Assembly: GCA_021432635.1 (NCBI GenBank)
Contig: MU270102.1
Coordinates: forward strand, 1-64,000
DNA length: 64,000 nt
Source of the DNA: Thozetella sp. PMI_491
Taxonomy: Eukaryota; Ascomycota; Sordariomycetes; Chaetosphaeriales; Chaetosphaeriaceae
Direction: 5' to 3'
In this document: piece after piece, positions 44,419-55,702 of the stretch
How the letters are laid out: each line of letters starts with the position of its first letter
How positions within the stretch are numbered: the first letter of the stretch is position 1
The notes under the pieces: model-generated
Databases searched by the model: none
The model's input: only the letters and a program-made list of their open reading frames with translations
Told to the model about the DNA's origin: nothing
Position numbers and translations under genes: made by a program

Positions 44419-45439
44419 AGGGTTTAGTTCGCAAGAAATCACGAATGTAGTAGTAGTTTCACAGATTTTCTTCTGGCTCTCGCTCTCCTTTCTCTTTCCA
44501 TGGCGTGCCGCAGCTAGACATAGAACAATGGAGGAATTTATAACAGGTGATATATACTTTTTGCTTTTCTAAAATCTCTAGCATTCTTGTCAAGCCGACC
44601 TTCATAGTCAATACGGGAATGCATGGTTCTAGTTAGACTATTACTGCCTAGCATCTAAAATAATATTCCCAGAAGGTTTCAGGTGACGTTGGAAGACATT
44701 ATTAGGAGCAAGCCAATAGCGACCGTTAGGTATCCTGGGGCAGCATCAAGGTAGAGCTTTAGGGTCCCACGGGTTTGTAAGAGGTTGTAGTCAATAGAGA
44801 AACTCGAGCGATGGCAAGGCCGAAAACTGGTGAAGCAGGCGTTCGATAAATATTAAGACAATGAGTGTAATAGCTTGATCAGAAATCAGAGAAACATCTA
44901 TACCAGGCGAGAGGAGAGCCTCAGCAGACAGACATCGAAGAATGACCACGCTGCTTCACAGAGCCAAAGCACCCGGTGGCTTAGCCGCCAACGTCAAAGC
45001 TCTTGAGTTGAAATCTGACACTGCGTGAGATCAAGCCGAGTAGGTTGGTAGGTACGTACTAGAGGACTAACCAATGTTAGAAGAGATGCAGCCTCAGAGG
45101 CTGAAAATTGCCAATTTGGCAATTGAGGTGAAGCGTAAACCCGCCACGTCGCGCCTTCTGCACCACTAGTAATTTCGCCAACCCCTCAGCTGAGAGCAAG
45201 CTAGACGCCACAGCTGTCGTAGCGCAGAGACAAAGCCAATAGATGCTTGAAATATCATGCCGGCACAGACCTTTGCTCCGAGAGAACGAGAATAAAAAGT
45301 GGGCAATTACGTGGACTTTGGCAGAGCCAAGACCAGGGTCGGAGAGACCAGCTACCAGCGTTCATAAAAGCCTCGATCTCTTGGCATCTTGTCGCTCCCG
45401 CAGAGCCCCATAACTTTATTCAACCTCAACTGGTATACC
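44419..45439. other. intergenic, no gene seen
   Basis: About 1 kb, fairly AT-rich next to the pseudogene. No supported frame, RNA gene or repeat was recognised. It includes the promoter of the membrane-protein gene at 45440. Confidence 0.45.
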
Positions 45440-47568
45440 ATGTCAGCAGCGGCTTCTGGCCTGTGGCGTGACCAGTCCCAGAATGTGGTACTCGGCGCCA
45501 CTCTTACCTTGCCCATACAACAGGCAAATCTGCTCTTGGCGGCTCTCGCCTTCTTGGTTACTCTCGCCGGGGGGAGCGTCTGGAATCTAGTGGCTCTCCT
45601 GATCCACAGCATGCTCGTGAGAGGGAAGGAATCCCACGTGCTGGGCCTCCAGCACCAAGTCGCGCTTCGGAACTCTGGATCCTCCGCCGTTGTCGTCTTC
45701 CACGTCGCGAGGATCCACTTGGCATGGTTGGGACGAGGCGTCCCGAACCTGTGGAAGAGAACGGCCGGACTTCTTCTCCCGGCACTCTTCATTTGGGCGA
45801 CCTTTGCTGCCGCATCCATTTTCACCTCGAGAGTCGCTCTGGGTAGCCAATCCGAAGCTACGATCGCGCGATTACAAGCAAACAACTGCGGGTTTTTCAA
45901 CTACAACACCACCACTATAGACGGCTTCTTGGCCTACATGAGTAAGATGACCAATGACACTCTCCAGGCGCGGAACTACGTCAACACTTTTTATAACAAT
46001 GCCACGACATCGCCGACTGGGTCGACGTTCAAGTCGCTTGTCCTACCGCACAAGGTAGAGACGGCTAGCCCCTGCCCGTTTCCGAATGCCGACAGGTGCA
46101 TTGGTGGGCACAATGCCGCAATGAACCTTTCGAGCGGCTTCCTCGACTCCTACGAGGATCTAGGCATCAACTCCAACGCCGGCGACCGGGTCACGTTCCA
46201 GTATAGCGTGGCATGCTCTCCAATACATGGGACGGACCTGGCGAAGAATCAGGTCACAAGCGATAATCAGACCTGGATAGATATATATTTTGGACCTCTG
46301 GTTGCCATGGATCTTCCGTATACCTACGAATTTGAAAAAGCTACCTCCAATACCCTCGTTGGTTACATCCTGAGGTAAGTCCTGCTCCACCATGAGAGAG
46401 GTCTAGCTCCCTCTGTAAGGTGGCCCTCCTTCTGACTCTGCTATCTAGCTCCATGTCTGCGTACGTCAGTAGTGCGCCCGATGATATCAACTGGGTTCCA
46501 ATCGCCGACTTCAACCGGACCGATGCCGATGTCACGGTATTTTTCCTAAGCGCAAACCATATCCTTTACCTCCATCCCACATTAGACCCATGGTTCATGT
46601 CTAGCGGGGTCCGTAACATCACCTCAAGCTTCGACAACTTCAACTTGACGGGCTACTGGTCCGATTATCTTCTCAACTCAATGATGTGCACCGAGCAATA
46701 CGTGCTCTGCAACCCAACGACAGGCTCGTGTTCCACCCCAGGAGGCATCAACCAATTTAATGAGGTCGTCATACAGAATCGTATGGGCTTGAACCCGGCC
46801 CAGCAATCGACTGCGTTCCGCATCGGCAAGGCCATGATCGACTCAAATATCGGCACTAGCGTCACTGCACTTGGTTCGGGGGCACTATGGGCGCATGATC
46901 TGCTCTCCGCAACCTTGTCGCCCGGGTTGCCAGATAACCAGTGGCAGCTTGAGGCGCTAGGATGGTTCCAAACCAGTATGGTCAAACTACAGGCGTACAT
47001 GATGCAGTACGCATCTCAGTCAGACGATCTAGGGCCGTACGGCGGCGTGGAGCTACCACGAGTCGCAAACAATCCAAATGCGTTCGATGATTTAAGCTTC
47101 CAGGCCTTCATGGACCAGTGCAGCAATCAGCTCGTACGGACCTCAGGAGAAGTGCAAAACTTTAGCTTCCTGGGAATTATGATCATCGTTTGCTTTAGCA
47201 TTGCTGCTATTGTTCTTAGTTTATCGGTAGAGCCCCTTCTTGACTGGTCTAACAGCCACCGTCGCCAGTTGCCTCGGGCAGCAGTGGCTCGTCAAGCGGA
47301 TAGCATGCTTCATCTCTTGAGGCTTGCTTTGCCGGATTCCGAAATGGAAGCTAAGCAATGGGAAGCAGGGCCCTTAGGCGTGCCGATCGCAAATAGTTGG
47401 CATACAAGACCCTCGATGAGTGAGGATGACCTGGCGTTGTATAGAGGGCAGACAGTGTCAATGATGCCTACGTCAATGGCAGAACCGCATCAGAATACGT
47501 GGGAGAACGAGGGGAAAAGGGTTAACGTTGAGCTTGATAGTCTCCTTGATGGGAATGACGCAAGATAG
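45440..47568 (+). CDS. fungal multi-pass membrane protein of unknown function
   Basis: Two exons (45440-46374, 46449-47568; 74 nt intron, GTAAGT donor) give 684 residues. The start is taken at MSAAASGLW; an upstream in-frame ATG at 45389 is possible. Hydrophobic segments: about 30-62 (LLLAALAFLVTLAGG and LVALLIHSML), about 110-135 (GLLLPALFIWATFAAASIF) and one near residue 575 (FLGIMIIVCFSIAAIVLSL). Between the second and third lies a long extracellular-type region rich in N-glycosylation sites and paired Cys (CTEQYVLCNPTTGSC). The layout matches a lineage-specific Pezizomycotina family often mislabelled 'cytochrome P450 protein' in databases (from memory); no P450 heme motif is present. The cytosolic tail of about 100 residues is polar. 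Function unknown; a cell-surface role is likely. Confidence 0.8.
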
Positions 47569-48004
47569 AGCACATTGCCATGTAATCTGTAATAATACAA
47601 TCCCATTTTTAGTCTGATAGCTACCTGTCCTGTGCCAAAATTATCCTAGCCCTTCCTGAACATGTCGAGCAATCTTCTCTCTTTCTTCATACTTGATTTC
47701 CTAAGCTGAGTAAACTGCTGCCCTTTCCCTTTCTCTTGCAAGTGCGCAATTCCACAAACTTGTGGCTCAGTACATGACCCACCGGCATAGCTGATTGGCT
47801 GCCACTCCTTGAGGAGGCTACTGGTTACGTTAGATGGCGTGCTCCGGCCAGTTACTCCGCACTTGAATGTGGGTGGCTCCCTATATCCAGCCCCACGCCG
47901 TCGCAACCCCGCCGCTGTCACGAGCGAGTGCCTCACCGCGATCTAGAACCACGAGAGTAACAGTTTGAAGGAGACGTCTAGCTTCAGTTTGTCTCAAATT
48001 GACC
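47569..48004. other. intergenic, no gene seen
   Basis: 436 bases, 3' UTR of the membrane protein and promoter of the dioxygenase-like gene. No motif recognised. Confidence 0.5.
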
Positions 48005-48766
48005 ATGGTCACCCGTCCCGCCATGGCGTCTCCCCAAGACGACCTGAAAACGGTGGTTGAAACTCGGACGCGGGAGTGGCATTTCCACATCTATTTCCTG
48101 CTGCAGTCGCCCACCGAAACCACCGCGGCACTGGCTCTTCGTGATGCTGTCTTGAGGCTTCGCCGCGATGGTAGCTAAGTCCGGCTACATCATGTCGCGG
48201 CTCTTCCTTCTAATTCCTCACAGGAGCATTCGTTGCTGTACCTCTGTTCAGAGTCAATGAGTACCCCATGGGGCCTCACCCTGCTGGGTCCTACGAGATT
48301 TGGGTCCCTGACTCTTCCTTCTCTGATGTCTTCTTCTACTTAGCCGCAAATCGCGGCAATCTGAGGTGAGTCCTGGTAGTTCTCAACACTAATAGTGCAC
48401 ACTTTGTTCGCGCCAAGGTCAAGTGCGAGCGGACAGCACCTTATGTTCTCATTCCTATATATGGAGGTGGCCAGATTTGGGCATATTTTAGCTAATACAA
48501 TGCTTAGTGTATTAATTCACCCCCTGACTGCGTCTCAACGCGAGGACCACGAGACTCGGAACGCTTGGATGGGCACGCCGTGGCCTATCTACCTGGACAG
48601 CTTGCCACGCCAGGGGTCTATTCCGCTTCAGTATCCAGAATTAGGTCTTGGCTGGTCTACCTCGCCGGAGCAAGAAATCTCGCTCGAGGAAAGGCGTAAA
48701 CGGGGAGCAGATGTCGAGGCCTTGTTGGCCAATGATCCAGAAGCTGCCCCGGCACCTAGAGATTAA
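48005..48766 (+). CDS. DOPA 4,5-dioxygenase-like protein
   Basis: Three exons (48005-48170, 48224-48365, 48508-48766) give 188 residues, normal for the fungal DOPA 4,5-dioxygenase family (PF08883). Landmarks: EWHFHIYFL at about 30-38 with the two His of the HxH metal site, PMGPHPAGSYEIWV, and VLIHPLT with a further His, all restored by splicing. Mushroom DODA opens the ring of L-DOPA in betalain pigment formation, but ascomycete homologues are widespread without betalains, so an extradiol cleavage of some catechol is the safest guess. No signal peptide, cytosolic. An in-frame Met at residue 7 (MASPQDD) may be the real start. The 142 nt second intron is long for this region but has a GCTAAT branch and TTAG acceptor. 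Confidence 0.85.
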
Positions 48767-49951
48767 TTGTGACATAACATACCGGGCCAAGTACTATGCA
48801 GCTAATCCAAACCAGACTCATCAAGTATTTGGTTGTGACGATTGGTGTATTGTCGCTAGGCTTGGCAGTGCAAGATACGATATCTACCGGGGGGGGCTGC
48901 ATGGTTGTTCACTTCTTCACATACAGATGCTTCTACCATAGCAGCCTTTGATTCTGAGGATTACATACCGAGAGTCGGACAGAGGTCAACAACTATGTTG
49001 CCGAGCTGTCACGTTATAGTTGAGGAGTGGACATAGGAAAGGCAATGCCAGAATTAACTAAAGGCTGTAGACCCTATGCTGTAGATGAATGGTGCGAACA
49101 AGCAGCACAGTATGTATGCCTGAAGCCTGATTAGTTTGTACAAGCTAAGTTCTCTCTGTCAGGCGTAACGACTTATCACTACATCTGAGCTTTAATTAGT
49201 TCAAGAAAGCCAAGTATTGCACAGACTTCGGAGGCATACGTCATACCCGTCATCCGAATACCCGTCGTCTGAAAATGCGGTGGGGCTTCTTCTGCATACA
49301 CTGTTATCCTAGTTTGGATGACAAGCTGATACAGGGGTTAAATATGCTCATTGAGGTAACTGGGGTTTCCTCGTTTGACCGAAAGAAGCTCGGCGAGTCG
49401 GTAAACGGTCGCTGGCGCCGACTGAGAAGCTCGGCAACTAGAGAAGTGCCTCTGCGCCGTTGAAGCGGCGCAAGCCTCGCCTCTTCGAAATTATGCTGGC
49501 ATAATGACTGCAGGGTGTATTGTGCATCCGTTACTTCGTCACTGGATGGACACATTTATTTGCTGTGGTACCGCATACGACTAGTGCTTATTTTAACTAC
49601 TGCCTGGTCGTGGCGGAGCCCTCCACCTTGAAACCCGACCCCTGCCCCTGGCTCGAATCCTGCTCCCCTGTGCCATTTTCTCTCGAGTAATGAAGACCCC
49701 TTGGGGCTAGACCTGGGCAATTTTCTCCCAAGTTGCAGGACTTTTGCCCCAAGTTATGAATGCATCCGCCTGCATCGCCAAGCAACTCAAATCGATGCCT
49801 ACTGCTCCTTTCCTGGACGATGCATCTAATAGTCGCACCTCCCCGACCACGCCTCTACATCTACATCTAGAATAATCTCTAACATCTCTTCAGCAAGCAC
49901 TACGGCGACTTTCGATTCTATGCGAGAGAGACAGCGGAGCGGCAGTCGTTC
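48767..49951. other. intergenic, no gene seen
   Basis: About 1.2 kb without a supported gene. Short frames at 49275-49463 and on the minus strand lack motifs. A GGCTCGAATCC-like string near 49651 is not part of a foldable tRNA. Confidence 0.45.
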
Positions 49952-51229
49952 ATGCATACTCTGAGTCAATTTCTCGTGGCCGCCGGCCTCTCGGCAAGCA
50001 TCATAGAAGCTGCGTCTACAGCGCCAAAACGGTTTTCTATCCCGGCCCGAAGACTCGGCAGTGGCTTGCAACGACGCGAGGGAAATGCAGTTGACGCGAC
50101 GCAGCATGTCGTGGTCGATTTCACCTTTGGGGGGCAGCCCATACCGGTGGCATTAGACTCGGGTTCCAGCTTTACATATGTCGCCTCAACCCTCGACGAG
50201 GGAGTAAGTTCCCTAGATCTTCCGGCGGTCTACAACCCAAATATTTCGACAACATTCCGCGATGACAACCCAAAATGCGGCAATCCATCGCTTGCCTGCT
50301 TCATGGGCGCCGACGACGTCGCAACGGGTGGACTGACGGCCAAAGACATGGTCTTTGGCGTGGTGACGAATCTTAGCAAGGGCGTCTTCGCGTCGGGGCA
50401 ATCCGCTACGATGGGCCTGGGCCGGCAGGCAAACAGTCCTTCCACGTGGCTGACGCGTGACCAACCTTTCTGGCTGCGCGTCGGCGCCGACCTCGAGATG
50501 CCCTACCTTTTTGCTACAGATCTCTATCAAGACCGGAATGGTACCATCGATTTTGGGTATATCGATACCACCAAATATACTGGAGAGATAATATTCGTTC
50601 CAATGAATACGACAAAGACAAACTGGAATTTTCAGATGTATGGATTTTCGATCGGAAATGGGTCGATGCAAACCGTACCGGAATTCACCGGCATCGTCGA
50701 CACCGGCGGCCCCAACATGGGACTTCCCAGCGCCGTTGTCGATCCTTACTTCAGCTCTTTCGGCGGCGGGCCCAGCACGGGCACTTCTCAAAAGTACCCA
50801 TGCTCCGCATATCCGCCCCCGGACTTGACGCTTTACCTCGATGGCGGCGCAAAGTTGGTTCTGAACGGCTCTTTCCTGGTGACGCCGCCGAATGGTAAGA
50901 AGTCTGGTTCATGTAACGGAAGAGTGGACGATGGTGTCCAGACGGGGTATAACATTGGCGCTTGCGTCTTTGATCAGAAGTTCGTCGTATTTGATCACCA
51001 AAACTCGAGGATAGGCTTCGCCGACAAGAGGCGGCTTGGACAATCAGAAGGCGTTCAAGTCACAGGAGCTGATTCGACTGGCACTACGACGACAGGAAGC
51101 CCGACAGCAACTGGCGCCAGTTCAACGTCAGCTAAGCCTAGCTCTGCAGGAGATCGGACGTTAGACATGAGGATGGGGAGTAGGCTTTCCATTTGTGCAT
51201 TGATTGCATCTGTACTTTTTGCTTTGTAG
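49952..51229 (+). CDS. secreted GPI-type aspartic peptidase (family A1)
   Basis: Single exon, 425 residues. A signal peptide (MHTLSQFLVAAGLSASIIEA) is followed by a propeptide-like basic stretch, then the pepsin fold. The first catalytic motif is ALDSGSS (Asp69; DSG instead of the common DTG, seen in many fungal members). The second is GIVDTGG (Asp250; usual DTGT/S). A Ser/Thr/Gly-rich stretch (about 365-400) and a hydrophobic end (LSICALIASVLFAL) indicate a GPI anchor, as in yapsins. Several N-glycosylation sites. It would act at the cell surface or wall. Its divergent motifs put it outside the classical digestive pepsins, but both Asp are present, so activity is expected. Confidence 0.88.
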   Translation: MHTLSQFLVAAGLSASIIEAASTAPKRFSIPARRLGSGLQRREGNAVDATQHVVVDFTFGGQPIPVALDSGSSFTYVASTLDEGVSSLDLPAVYNPNISTTFRDDNPKCGNPSLACFMGADDVATGGLTAKDMVFGVVTNLSKGVFASGQSATMGLGRQANSPSTWLTRDQPFWLRVGADLEMPYLFATDLYQDRNGTIDFGYIDTTKYTGEIIFVPMNTTKTNWNFQMYGFSIGNGSMQTVPEFTGIVDTGGPNMGLPSAVVDPYFSSFGGGPSTGTSQKYPCSAYPPPDLTLYLDGGAKLVLNGSFLVTPPNGKKSGSCNGRVDDGVQTGYNIGACVFDQKFVVFDHQNSRIGFADKRRLGQSEGVQVTGADSTGTTTTGSPTATGASSTSAKPSSAGDRTLDMRMGSRLSICALIASVLFAL

Positions 51230-52055
51230 CATACCCCTGTGTTTGTTTATACAATTAGAGTAGGGTCGCATAGCGGCGTTCTTATCATAGCATATGAAGT
51301 TGGGCACGCCCTAGCGACTGGCATGCGCTAAGAGCCTAATATAAATAACTGATCACCACATACGTCATGGGTCATACAATTCATCCCCTATAAGTTTGTT
51401 AGCGTGGGAATTAAATGGCTAGTCTTCATGAAAAAAAAAAAAGATTTGACCTAGATACAGGAGAGTTTACAGGTTCAATAAAGAGCCGAAAGGGCTAACA
51501 AGGAGCCAAATTGGCCAAGAACAAGCCTACAGGGTTGGTTACTGGGTTTCAAGCTCTCATAGCTGCCCGGTCTCTTTATTGTACCAAGCTAACCATCATA
51601 CATGGGGCAAATTGTACTGTTACTAGGCTAAAATAAGGTTCGGCTAGATTTGCGAGAGCCGGGGATGACTTGAATGTATGGAGTTTTAGGAATACCGCCA
51701 CATTGGCTGAAACTTGTGCCTATAATAGCTTATTCAAGACACAAGGTACATCTAAACATTATAGAGACAATCTACAGCTATCAGCGGGGGACTAGATTAT
51801 GCACAGTTAGGAGGATGTAGCGAGATTATTATTCCCTTTGAGAAAAGCAAACCCCGGGTCAGATCCCGAGTCAAACCCCGAGCTGCTGCGGGGGCCGAGG
51901 TCACACGCCAGATCCGTGTGAGAAGCCCCAAAGCGCTCTGTTATGGCTACCAAGATAGCAGTGTAGATATGTGCTACAGCCTAGAGCAGATTAAAGTTTA
52001 TAATATTAAGCAACTAAATTGCGTAGAAGATAATCTATCTAGTCTAATACATGGT
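51230..52055. other. intergenic, no gene seen
   Basis: About 830 bases between convergent genes, with a poly-A tract at 51430-51441 and short repeated phrases (AGAGCCGAAAGGGC, AAGGAGCCAAATTGGCC). A CCCCGAG-rich patch lies near 51850-51900. No coding frame is supported. Confidence 0.45.
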
Positions 52056-53472
52056 CTACATTCTTTTCCTGAAAACCCAGCCGTGTCTGGCTATGCGCGC
52101 GCCAACTAGGAAAGCCGTGCCAAGGACCATTGTTGTCCCGCCGAAGATCTGAGCGCCTAGATAGTTGCCACCGCGAGCCTGGATCAACTGCCCAGCGATG
52201 GGAGGGCCGCTCAAGGAAGCCACACTTACAACAGTGAACACCATGCCAATACGAACGCCGATCTTGCTCATGTCTTCCGTGAGGCTGCTCAAGGATGCCG
52301 GGAAGAGGGACTGAACACCGGCGCCAAAGTAGCCAAATACTGCCACAAATGCCCACATTCCTTCAATCGAATCAATGGCGATCCAAGCATACAGCAATAT
52401 TCCTGCGCTAAGTACGGTCGGGATGAAGCAGTTGACAGGCCCGATGTATCGGTCGGCCAGGATGGCGGGTATCACGCGTCCCGGAACGCCTATGCCGTTC
52501 AGGAGAAGGAGGAAGCTGAAGGAGGTATAGGAGCTGACGTGTAATATGTCTTTGGCGTAGGTCCGAACATAGTAGTAGGCGAAGTAGACACCCCAAAGGG
52601 TAAGAAATGTGCCTACAGAGTAGAGGGTGTATGGAAGCTCCTTGAACGCGGCCCAGTCGACGAGGGGCTGCTGTTTTCGACGCACTAGATCGGTTCTCTC
52701 TCGTACCAAGGCCATAACTACCACGCTGTTGAACAGCATAACGAAGCCCATGACGCGCACCGTCCAGGCAAAGCCTATCCGGTCGAGGAGCGACTGGGCG
52801 ATGGCAGGAAATACCATACCACCGGTCGCCGCCCCGCTTGCCTGAAGGGAGATGGCAACGGCCCGCTTTTTGGTGAAGTAAGTAGCCATGAGGGCAATGA
52901 TGGGACAGAAGAGGAGGCCATCGCCCAGTCCATTACATATGCCCTGCGCCAGGAAGAGCTGCCAGTATTGCGTCGCAAGCGAAGTCATAAACACGCCTAC
53001 AACCTGTAGGAGAAGGCCGAGGGCGATAGTTTGCTGGAAGTATCCGCCGTCCATGGCGCGGCCGGAAAATGTGCCAACGAAGAAGATGAGAAAGGTCTGG
53101 ACGCTGCCAACCCACGCAATCTCTGACTCTGTCTTGTTCAGATTCTCGACGTAGTAGTGCTGAAAGATGCCGAAGCTATTGATGTATCCCTGTGAACACC
53201 GCAGTTAGCCGGCGCACCTAGGCACACCGAAGGACGAAACATACCCAACTGTTGAACAAGACCAGATGCGCCGCAAGCACTTGCAGCCATGCCTGTAAGC
53301 CGCCATCTGGAGCAGGAGGCGAGCTGATACGGTCACGACTGTCATCACTCGGGCGTTCTAACTTCTCCACGTCCACAATCCTGTCCGCATCTGATGTACT
53401 GGAATCCGGTTGCTTCAAAAGCCCTGCCAATGACGGGGCCGCCAGCTGCGGTGCAGTAAAGTCGATGCTCAT
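52056..53472 (-). CDS. MFS monocarboxylate-type transporter (SLC16/MCT-like)
   Basis: Two minus-strand exons (53472-53245, 53189-52056; 55 nt intron, GTATGT donor) give 453 residues. The signature APDGGLQAWLQVLAAHL before helix 1 and GYINSFGIFQHYY, restored at the splice, are diagnostic for the fungal monocarboxylate porter family; GICNGLGDGLLFCPIIALMATYFTKKRAVA follows in helices 4-5. Twelve helices expected; N-terminal cytosolic stretch of about 60 residues. These proteins move monocarboxylates, riboflavin or similar small molecules across the plasma membrane or a vesicle membrane; substrate unknown. The neighbours give no clear pathway link. Confidence 0.9.
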
Positions 53473-55702
53473 GGCTGCAGGCAATGCACTGCTGCGGCAT
53501 CACATTCCGATGTGGAAAGGAGATTCGGTAGATGGAGGAGGATAAAAGGAGTGGAACAATTTGGAGGCTCACTGGGTGCTCCACCGCAGCAAACGCCGGG
53601 TTACGAGGCTTCTAGGTCCCGGGCCGGCGCGTCCAAGGGTGGATCCGGTGCCGGCGGCAGCGGCTGGACATTTATTGTGGGGCCCCAAAGGGCGCGGAAA
53701 GCTCTCCGGCCAAGGCAAATGGTGCACGAGGCGGTGGTGGATCGCCTGCCCGGGACACTGGGTTGGGTTCACAATTTATTGCAGGGGGCAGAGAATGTCT
53801 TGGGCGGAGGACATTACCGAATTTTCCAAGCTCAGGGAATTTCACCCGAACGCTAAGGTACCTACGGTAAGGTACCTAGACCGGCAGCGCTGTGCCAAGT
53901 GTGAATCCCGACCGGCATCTGCAAGTCAAGTCAAGCACACATGGCGTAAGCAGCAGCTGACCGGTAAACATCTGCGGCTTTCTCGCTGTTCACAAACAAT
54001 TGCGCAAATAATGTTCGGTCAGTCCACCCGCGAGTCTTATATTTCCAGCGGCCTGTCCTGAGTGGAGCCTGCTGACGATGGAAGCCTGCAGAGAAGCTAA
54101 GATCGGAAGTGCAGGACACGCCGAGCTCATGTAGAGCTCGAAGGCGCCTTCGAGAAGATTAGGCGCCTCGTGGCTTCGGCAGATCTCCGCACGGATCCGA
54201 TCGATGGTGGAGAGGCGAAAATGAAAAGAAAGGGGGAAAAAGGGGGGAAAAGGGGGGGTGGCGATATTGATGAATGGAAGACAATAGGCTGCAAGAGTTC
54301 CATCATGGCTGACAAACGAACGAAGGTATCGCTGTGACGAGGTCACCTATGCTTTCCAACAGAGATCGAGCTCATGCAAAGTAGATTTTCGAAGCCGGCA
54401 CAGGGTCACGGCCCCTGCTTCTCTCGTGTCTCCTCTGTTCTCTCACGGGTACACACAAGGACGATGGCGTCCGGCTGGGGACGGTTGGGTCAGATCCCCG
54501 AATTTTCCGAGCATGGCATCCACGTGGTAATCGATCATGATCCCCAAAAGCATTGGGCATGGCATCCCCTGTCTCAAGTCATCCCGTGTGTAACCACGTG
54601 GCTGCCCCCTCTCGAGCTCCGCTGTGAGCCAATCCCTCGACAGGACAAGGGATTTTATCGCGCTTCACGCGTGTATACATGCGGGATCGTCTCCTTCCCA
54701 CGTTTATGGCTTGGTTAGGGTACTTTTCTGGCCACGGCGAACCATTCATTCCGGAACCAAGTGAGACCTACAGCCGTGGTGCCATTGTTCCGCCCGGACA
54801 GACGGAAAGGAACCCTCGGCGGTGTATCTCCTTTGCAGTCTTTACACAATCAGCCGATGGACTGAATAACGAAGATGCCACGCTAACAGTTGATTTTATA
54901 AACTGCGAAGTAGCATGTGCAACCAGTGGACAAAGACGGTCGAAAATGGGACATTAGAAAATTGCAATCCGCGCGGTGTACATGGCAGAGACTACTTGCC
55001 GGAATGCTGATTTTTCATCGCACAGTCGACAGAACAACACCGACCTGTCTTACCGAGAGAACACACTCAATTGTGCAGTTGTTCGGTCCTTGTCATCTCC
55101 CGACCTTCCAACTGACAGGTCACGATGTCCGAAACAAAACTGCCCAGTTTGGTACAGTGCGTTGCCGATCAGTAAAGTAAGTCGCCGCCCGGTGTGTCCA
55201 GTAAAAGTGCGGAGACTCTCGACTCGGGTTGCCGCCGGCACAAGAACACGATACAGACGGGACCCTGAAGGGGTCTTGCCGTCGGCATGCCTACTTCGGT
55301 GTGGCCCAGGTGCAGCCGCCACGTTCAGCTAGAGGCGTCCCTCGGCGCCTCATCTGGTCGTCTCATCCCGTGGCCACGTGTGACTGGCGCAAATCGAGAA
55401 ACATGGCTAATGTGAAAATTGTCGTCAACTGAAGCTAGCAGTGAAGCACTTCCGAGCTAGAGCAAAATTCTCGAAGTGCAGTTATGGAAGGATCCGAACA
55501 CTAAACCGGACGGACGCACTTTCGTCATTGGCGCCCCCAACAGCGAGGAGAGGACATGTACGGTGCGATTTTCTATAAATTGCCTCTGTTCCTCCTCGTT
55601 TCAAGCAGCTTCTCGCGCAACAAAGGTCCCTCAGAGATGCAATTCAAACAACCGGTCTAACAGCACAAGAGCCTCACCGCTTCAACCGCCTCAGCCCTAA
55701 CG
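53473..55702. other. large intergenic region, no gene seen
   Basis: About 2.2 kb between divergent genes, no supported frame. A strong purine tract with three long G runs lies at 54222-54260 (listed separately). The 3' end holds the promoter of the D-amino-acid oxidase gene. Confidence 0.5.
54232..54258 (+). other. G-run tract, possible G-quadruplex
   Basis: Runs of five, six and seven G separated by five and four A (54232-54236, 54242-54247, 54252-54258) in a polypurine stretch. The seven-G run can supply two tracts, so an intramolecular quadruplex is possible on the plus strand. No gene lies nearby. Confidence 0.45.

Noticed and set aside
49640-49700. tRNA-like GGCTCGAATCC string
   Set aside because: No matching acceptor, D or anticodon stems on either strand.
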